Below, in pieces: positions 14,045 through 16,570 of a DNA stretch of 16,570 bases. Numbering within the stretch: the first letter of the stretch is position 1; each line of letters starts with the position of its first letter. Both the position numbers and the translations under genes were made by a program. The stretch lies in contig CAZBEA010000018.1 of NCBI GenBank assembly GCA_964490835.1, positions 1-16,570 of the forward strand, given 5' to 3'. The notes beneath the pieces are model-generated. The model saw only the letters and a list, made by a program, of their open reading frames with translations. It was not told the origin of the DNA and ran no database searches. The DNA is from CAZBEA01 sp964490835. GTDB taxonomy: Bacteria > Patescibacteriota > Microgenomatia > Levybacterales > GWA1-39-11.

Positions 14045-14117
14045 GGGCCCTTAGCTTAGCTGGTAGAGCGCATCATTTGCAATGATGAGGTCAGGAGTTC
14101 GAATCTCCTAGGGTCCA
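14045..14117 (+). tRNA. tRNA-Ala (anticodon TGC)
   Basis: The 73-base cloverleaf has an acceptor stem GGGCCCT/AGGGTCC with the G3-T70 pair that identifies alanine tRNA. The anticodon stem is CATCA/TGATG with loop TTTGCAA (anticodon TGC at 14078-14080), and the T arm is AGGAG-TTCGAAT-CTCCT. The discriminator is A14117. The 3' CCA is not encoded (CAA follows), so a CCA-adding enzyme is required. tRNA-Ala in front of 23S is typical of a 16S-23S spacer, but here 16S is missing upstream. Confidence 0.97.
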
Positions 14118-14120
14118 CAA

Positions 14121-14145
14121 GACTTTTCGCAAGTTGGGAAAAGTC
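14121..14145 (+). other. Hairpin immediately after tRNA-Ala
   Basis: GACTTTTC (14121-14128) pairs perfectly with GAAAAGTC (14138-14145) around a 9-base loop, 3 bases after the tRNA. It may guide 3' processing of the tRNA or form a tandem structure with the next GC-rich hairpin, with which it shares one base. Confidence 0.6.
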
Positions 14146-14162
14146 CCCCGCAGAAGCGGGGG
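14145..14162 (+). terminator. GC-rich terminator-like hairpin between tRNA-Ala and 23S rRNA
   Basis: CCCCCGC (14145-14151) and GCGGGGG (14156-14162) form a 7-bp stem with an AGAA tetraloop, followed by CATTTTCT. It resembles an intrinsic terminator with a short imperfect T-tract. If it terminates, 23S needs another promoter, and none is convincing before 14247, so antitermination or a processing role is more likely. Confidence 0.5.
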
Positions 14163-14556
14163 CATTTTCTCGATTTACGAGGAGATCGTTCATTAATAAT
14201 TTGATTGTAACAAGCGTCGATATAGTCAGGTTCTTTAGAATCTGTGCTATACACAAGCAACGTTAATAGTGGATGCCTTGGAGGTATTGACCGATGAAGG
14301 ACGCTTCAAGACTTGCGAAACGCGCCGGGGAATGGTCTATGACATTTTGATCCGGCGGTATCCGAATGAGGTAATTCATCCCGTAGAAATTGCGGGGTAG
14401 CTTCCAGTCAAGTTGGTCTCGATTTATCGAGGTCATATTAGCTGGCAGCAGGGCACCGGGTGAACTGAAACATCTAAGTAACCCGAGGAAAAGAAATCAC
14501 AGAGATTCCCTTAGTAGCGGCGAGTGAAAAGGGAACAGTCTAAACCGCCTGAAGCC

Positions 14557-14685
14557 TCGCATACGGAGTTCGAGTTCTTACTTTTCCTTTCAGTTGAAGT
14601 TATATGCGTTCCATTTTCGTCAATGGATCATATGTATATAATTTTTGAAAGGTCAAAAAGTGAGTCATTTGAATTCCGTATGCGG
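14557..14685 (+). other. Intervening-sequence-like extension of 23S helix 25
   Basis: The segment folds as one long rod. Bases 14557-14575 pair with 14667-14685 over 19 consecutive positions including a few G-T pairs. Then 14577-14585 pair with 14656-14664, CCTTTCA (14586-14592) with TGAAAGG (14646-14652), ATATG (14602-14606) with CATAT (14629-14633), and CCATT (14611-14615) with AATGG (14622-14626), closing on the loop TTCGTC. In E. coli helix 25 is only a few tens of bases, so about 100 bases are extra. Its position equals a known site of excised intervening sequences in other bacteria. Confidence 0.8.
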
Positions 14686-14899
14686 AGTTTCAAGCGGGGT
14701 TGCAGGACAAGCATGCGTAAGCAGAAGAAGTTACAAATGGGAACATAGCAGAAGGCGATGGAAATGCGCCACCACAGACGGTGAGAGTCCAGTACGCGAA
14801 ATGTATCCCACTTCTTGTTTGATCCTAAGTACTATGAGGCACGATTAAACCTTGTAGGAATCAGGGGCGACCACGCTCCAAGACTAAATATCAATACCT

Positions 14900-14938
<39 letters not shown>

Positions 14939-15628
14939 CAGCCCGGGAGGGCAATGAAAGAGTACCTGAAACTATTAACTAACAAGCAGACGAAGTCCCG
15001 ACTTGTCGGGATAACGTCGTGCCTATTGAAGAATGAGCCAGTGAGTTTTTTCTTACTTCGAGTCTAAGTACGATTTCGTACGCAGGCGTAGTGAAAGCGA
15101 GCCCTAATCGGGCGATTTAGGAGTAGGAAGAAGACACGAAACCGAGTGAGCTAACCATGACCAGGTTGAATGTATCCGAGAGGGTGCAAGAGGACCGAAC
15201 CCTTATCTGTAGCAATAGGTTGGGATGAGTTGTGGTTAGAGGTAAAATACCTAACGAACTCGGAAATAGCTTGTTCTCCCCGAAATATATTTAGGTATAG
15301 CCTTTGTTTGTAGCTGGTGGGGGTAGAGCACTGAATGATGTTGGGGCAGTAATGTCTTTACATCTATCAAACTCCGAATACCATCAGAAGAAAGACAAGG
15401 AGTCAGAACTGTGGGGCTAAGCTCATGGTTCAAAAGGGAAACAGCCCAGACTCTCGTCTAAGGTCTCAAAATATATGCTAAGTTGTTAAGGAAGTTAGTT
15501 TCCTCTGACAGCTAGGAGGTTGGCTTAGAAGCAGCCATCCTTTAAAGAAAGCGTAACAGCTCGCTAGTCGATCTTTGGAAATTAGCGCCGAAAATGAACG
15601 AGGATTAAGCATATTACCGACGACAGAG

Positions 15629-15774
15629 AACTTGTGCAAAGCACAAGGAAATTCTAAGCACTAAGCACGAAATTCTAAACAAATTAAAAAATCAAATGTT
15701 TAAAGTTTCAAGCTTTTTGTTTGTTTCGGATTTAGTAATTCGAATTTAGGATTTTCTCGTGTTTTGCACGAGTT
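15629..15774 (+). other. Intervening-sequence-like extension of 23S helix 45
   Basis: Between the conserved GATTAAGCATATTACCGA and GTTGGTAGGGGAGC blocks sits a 146-base AT-rich insert. Bases 15629-15657 pair with 15746-15774 over 29 positions with one mismatch and four G-T pairs. Farther in, 15668-15679 pair with 15731-15742 at 10 of 12 positions. E. coli helix 45 is about 22 bases, so about 120 bases are extra. Helix 45 is the second classic site of excised intervening sequences in bacterial 23S rRNA. No reading frame or intron-type core is seen inside. Confidence 0.8.
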
Positions 15775-16570
15775 GGTAGGGGAGCATTTTACGGGCAGTG
15801 AAGTTGGTGCGTAAGCACTGGTGGAGCGCGTAGAAGTGAGAATGCTGGCATGAGTAGCGTATTGCACCTGAGAACGGTGCACGCCGAAAGCTCAAGGTTT
15901 CCTTCGCAATGTAAGTCAGCGAAGGGTTAGTCGGCACCTAACGGTGGCCCGTCGAAAAGCGCGGGGTAGCCGGATGGACGACTCGTTAAAATTCGAGTAC
16001 ATGGTTTGAAGCGTTATTACTTAAGAATGGACGGTTGTGGAAGAGTATCGCCCCGCGAGGGGTCTAAGTCATTAGATAGTTAGGGTTGGAAAATCCGCCC
16101 TCATGTTTAATCGAGTGGCAAATGCAAGTCTGAAAGAGCAATCAAGTAGGGCAAGGATATAGCTTTCAGAATCCAGGAAAAGATTCGTAAGGAGTTTCAA
16201 GTTATGCCGTACCGCATTACCGACACAGGTGAGCAGGTCGAGTAGACTAAGGCGATCGTGAGACGTGTGTTCAAGGAACTAGGCAAAAAAGCTAGGCGTA
16301 ACCTATGGGAGATGCCTTGCCCCGATATAATGTCGGGGCCGCAGCGAAAGATTGTTTAGCAACTGTTTATCTAAAACATAGGTCCCTGCAAAACCGAAAG
16401 GTAACGTATAGGGGCTGACACCTGCCCAGTGCCGGTAAGTCAATAGTTGGGTGGTAAACTCAGATTCATCTGGGGTAGCCGCTTACTAAAGCTCCGGTGA
16501 ACGGCAGCAGTAACTATAACTGTTCTATGGTAGCGAAGTTCCTTGTCGGGTGAGTTCCGACCCGCACGAA

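Noticed and set aside
14245..14253. Extended -10-like TGCTATACA just before 23S
   Set aside because: It would start transcription inside the mature 23S 5' end and has no -35 box.
14056..14256. Minus-strand frame containing VDPRRFELLTSSLQMM
   Set aside because: It is the antisense translation of tRNA-Ala, a well-known spurious protein; the tRNA is unambiguous.
14524..14848. Short plus-strand frames in the 23S insertion in helix 25
   Set aside because: They lie inside 23S rRNA, start in conserved rRNA sequence and show no protein-like pattern or homing-endonuclease motif.
15700..15937. Minus-strand frames across the helix 45 insert
   Set aside because: They cross from the insert into conserved 23S sequence; the pairing pattern explains the region better.

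Overview
The window looks like a compact genome segment from an uncultivated bacterium of the Candidate Phyla Radiation (Patescibacteria), probably Parcubacteria-like. That placement is an inference. It rests on the mix of bacterial genes (recF, mutM, gpsA, trxA/trxB, bacterial 23S rRNA) with archaeal-type ones (archaeal-type UMP kinase, ATP-dependent DNA ligase, an endonuclease Q-like PHP protein), very short intergenic spaces, weak Shine-Dalgarno usage, and an expanded 23S rRNA. The standard bacterial code fits, because TGA is a normal stop for several genes.

Layout, left to right: the C-terminal end of a GT4 glycosyltransferase and mutM (+). Next come a membrane-anchored DsbA-like thiol oxidoreductase and an overlapping CxxC membrane protein (-). 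Then an archaeal-type UMP kinase preceded by a leader that may be an attenuator (+), nnrD-gpsA (+), recF (-), an operon of Fic AMP-transferase, an unknown protein and ATP-dependent DNA ligase (+), an operon of an unknown small protein, a VTT/DedA-like membrane protein and an MGMT domain (-), an endonuclease Q-like gene (+), trxA (+), trxB (+), tRNA-Ala(TGC), and 23S rRNA running off the right end. No 16S rRNA lies upstream of the 23S.

Functionally the segment is rich in damage repair: MutM (oxidised bases), an O6-alkylguanine transferase domain, EndoQ-like (deaminated bases), DNA ligase, RecF and NnrD (repair of hydrated NAD(P)H). It also holds thiol redox genes: thioredoxin, thioredoxin reductase, DsbA and a possible membrane partner. 

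The most interesting points are these: (1) a -10 box sits 5-9 nt before the start codon of many genes, which predicts largely leaderless transcription; (2) an 11-codon leader ORF overlaps an intrinsic-terminator hairpin and abuts the UMP kinase start; (3) long rod-like insertions occupy helices 25 and 45 of the 23S rRNA; (4) tRNA-Ala and 23S form a unit with its own consensus promoter and no 16S; (5) all three convergent gene pairs overlap or touch at their stop codons; (6) an unknown gene lies between fic and the ligase.
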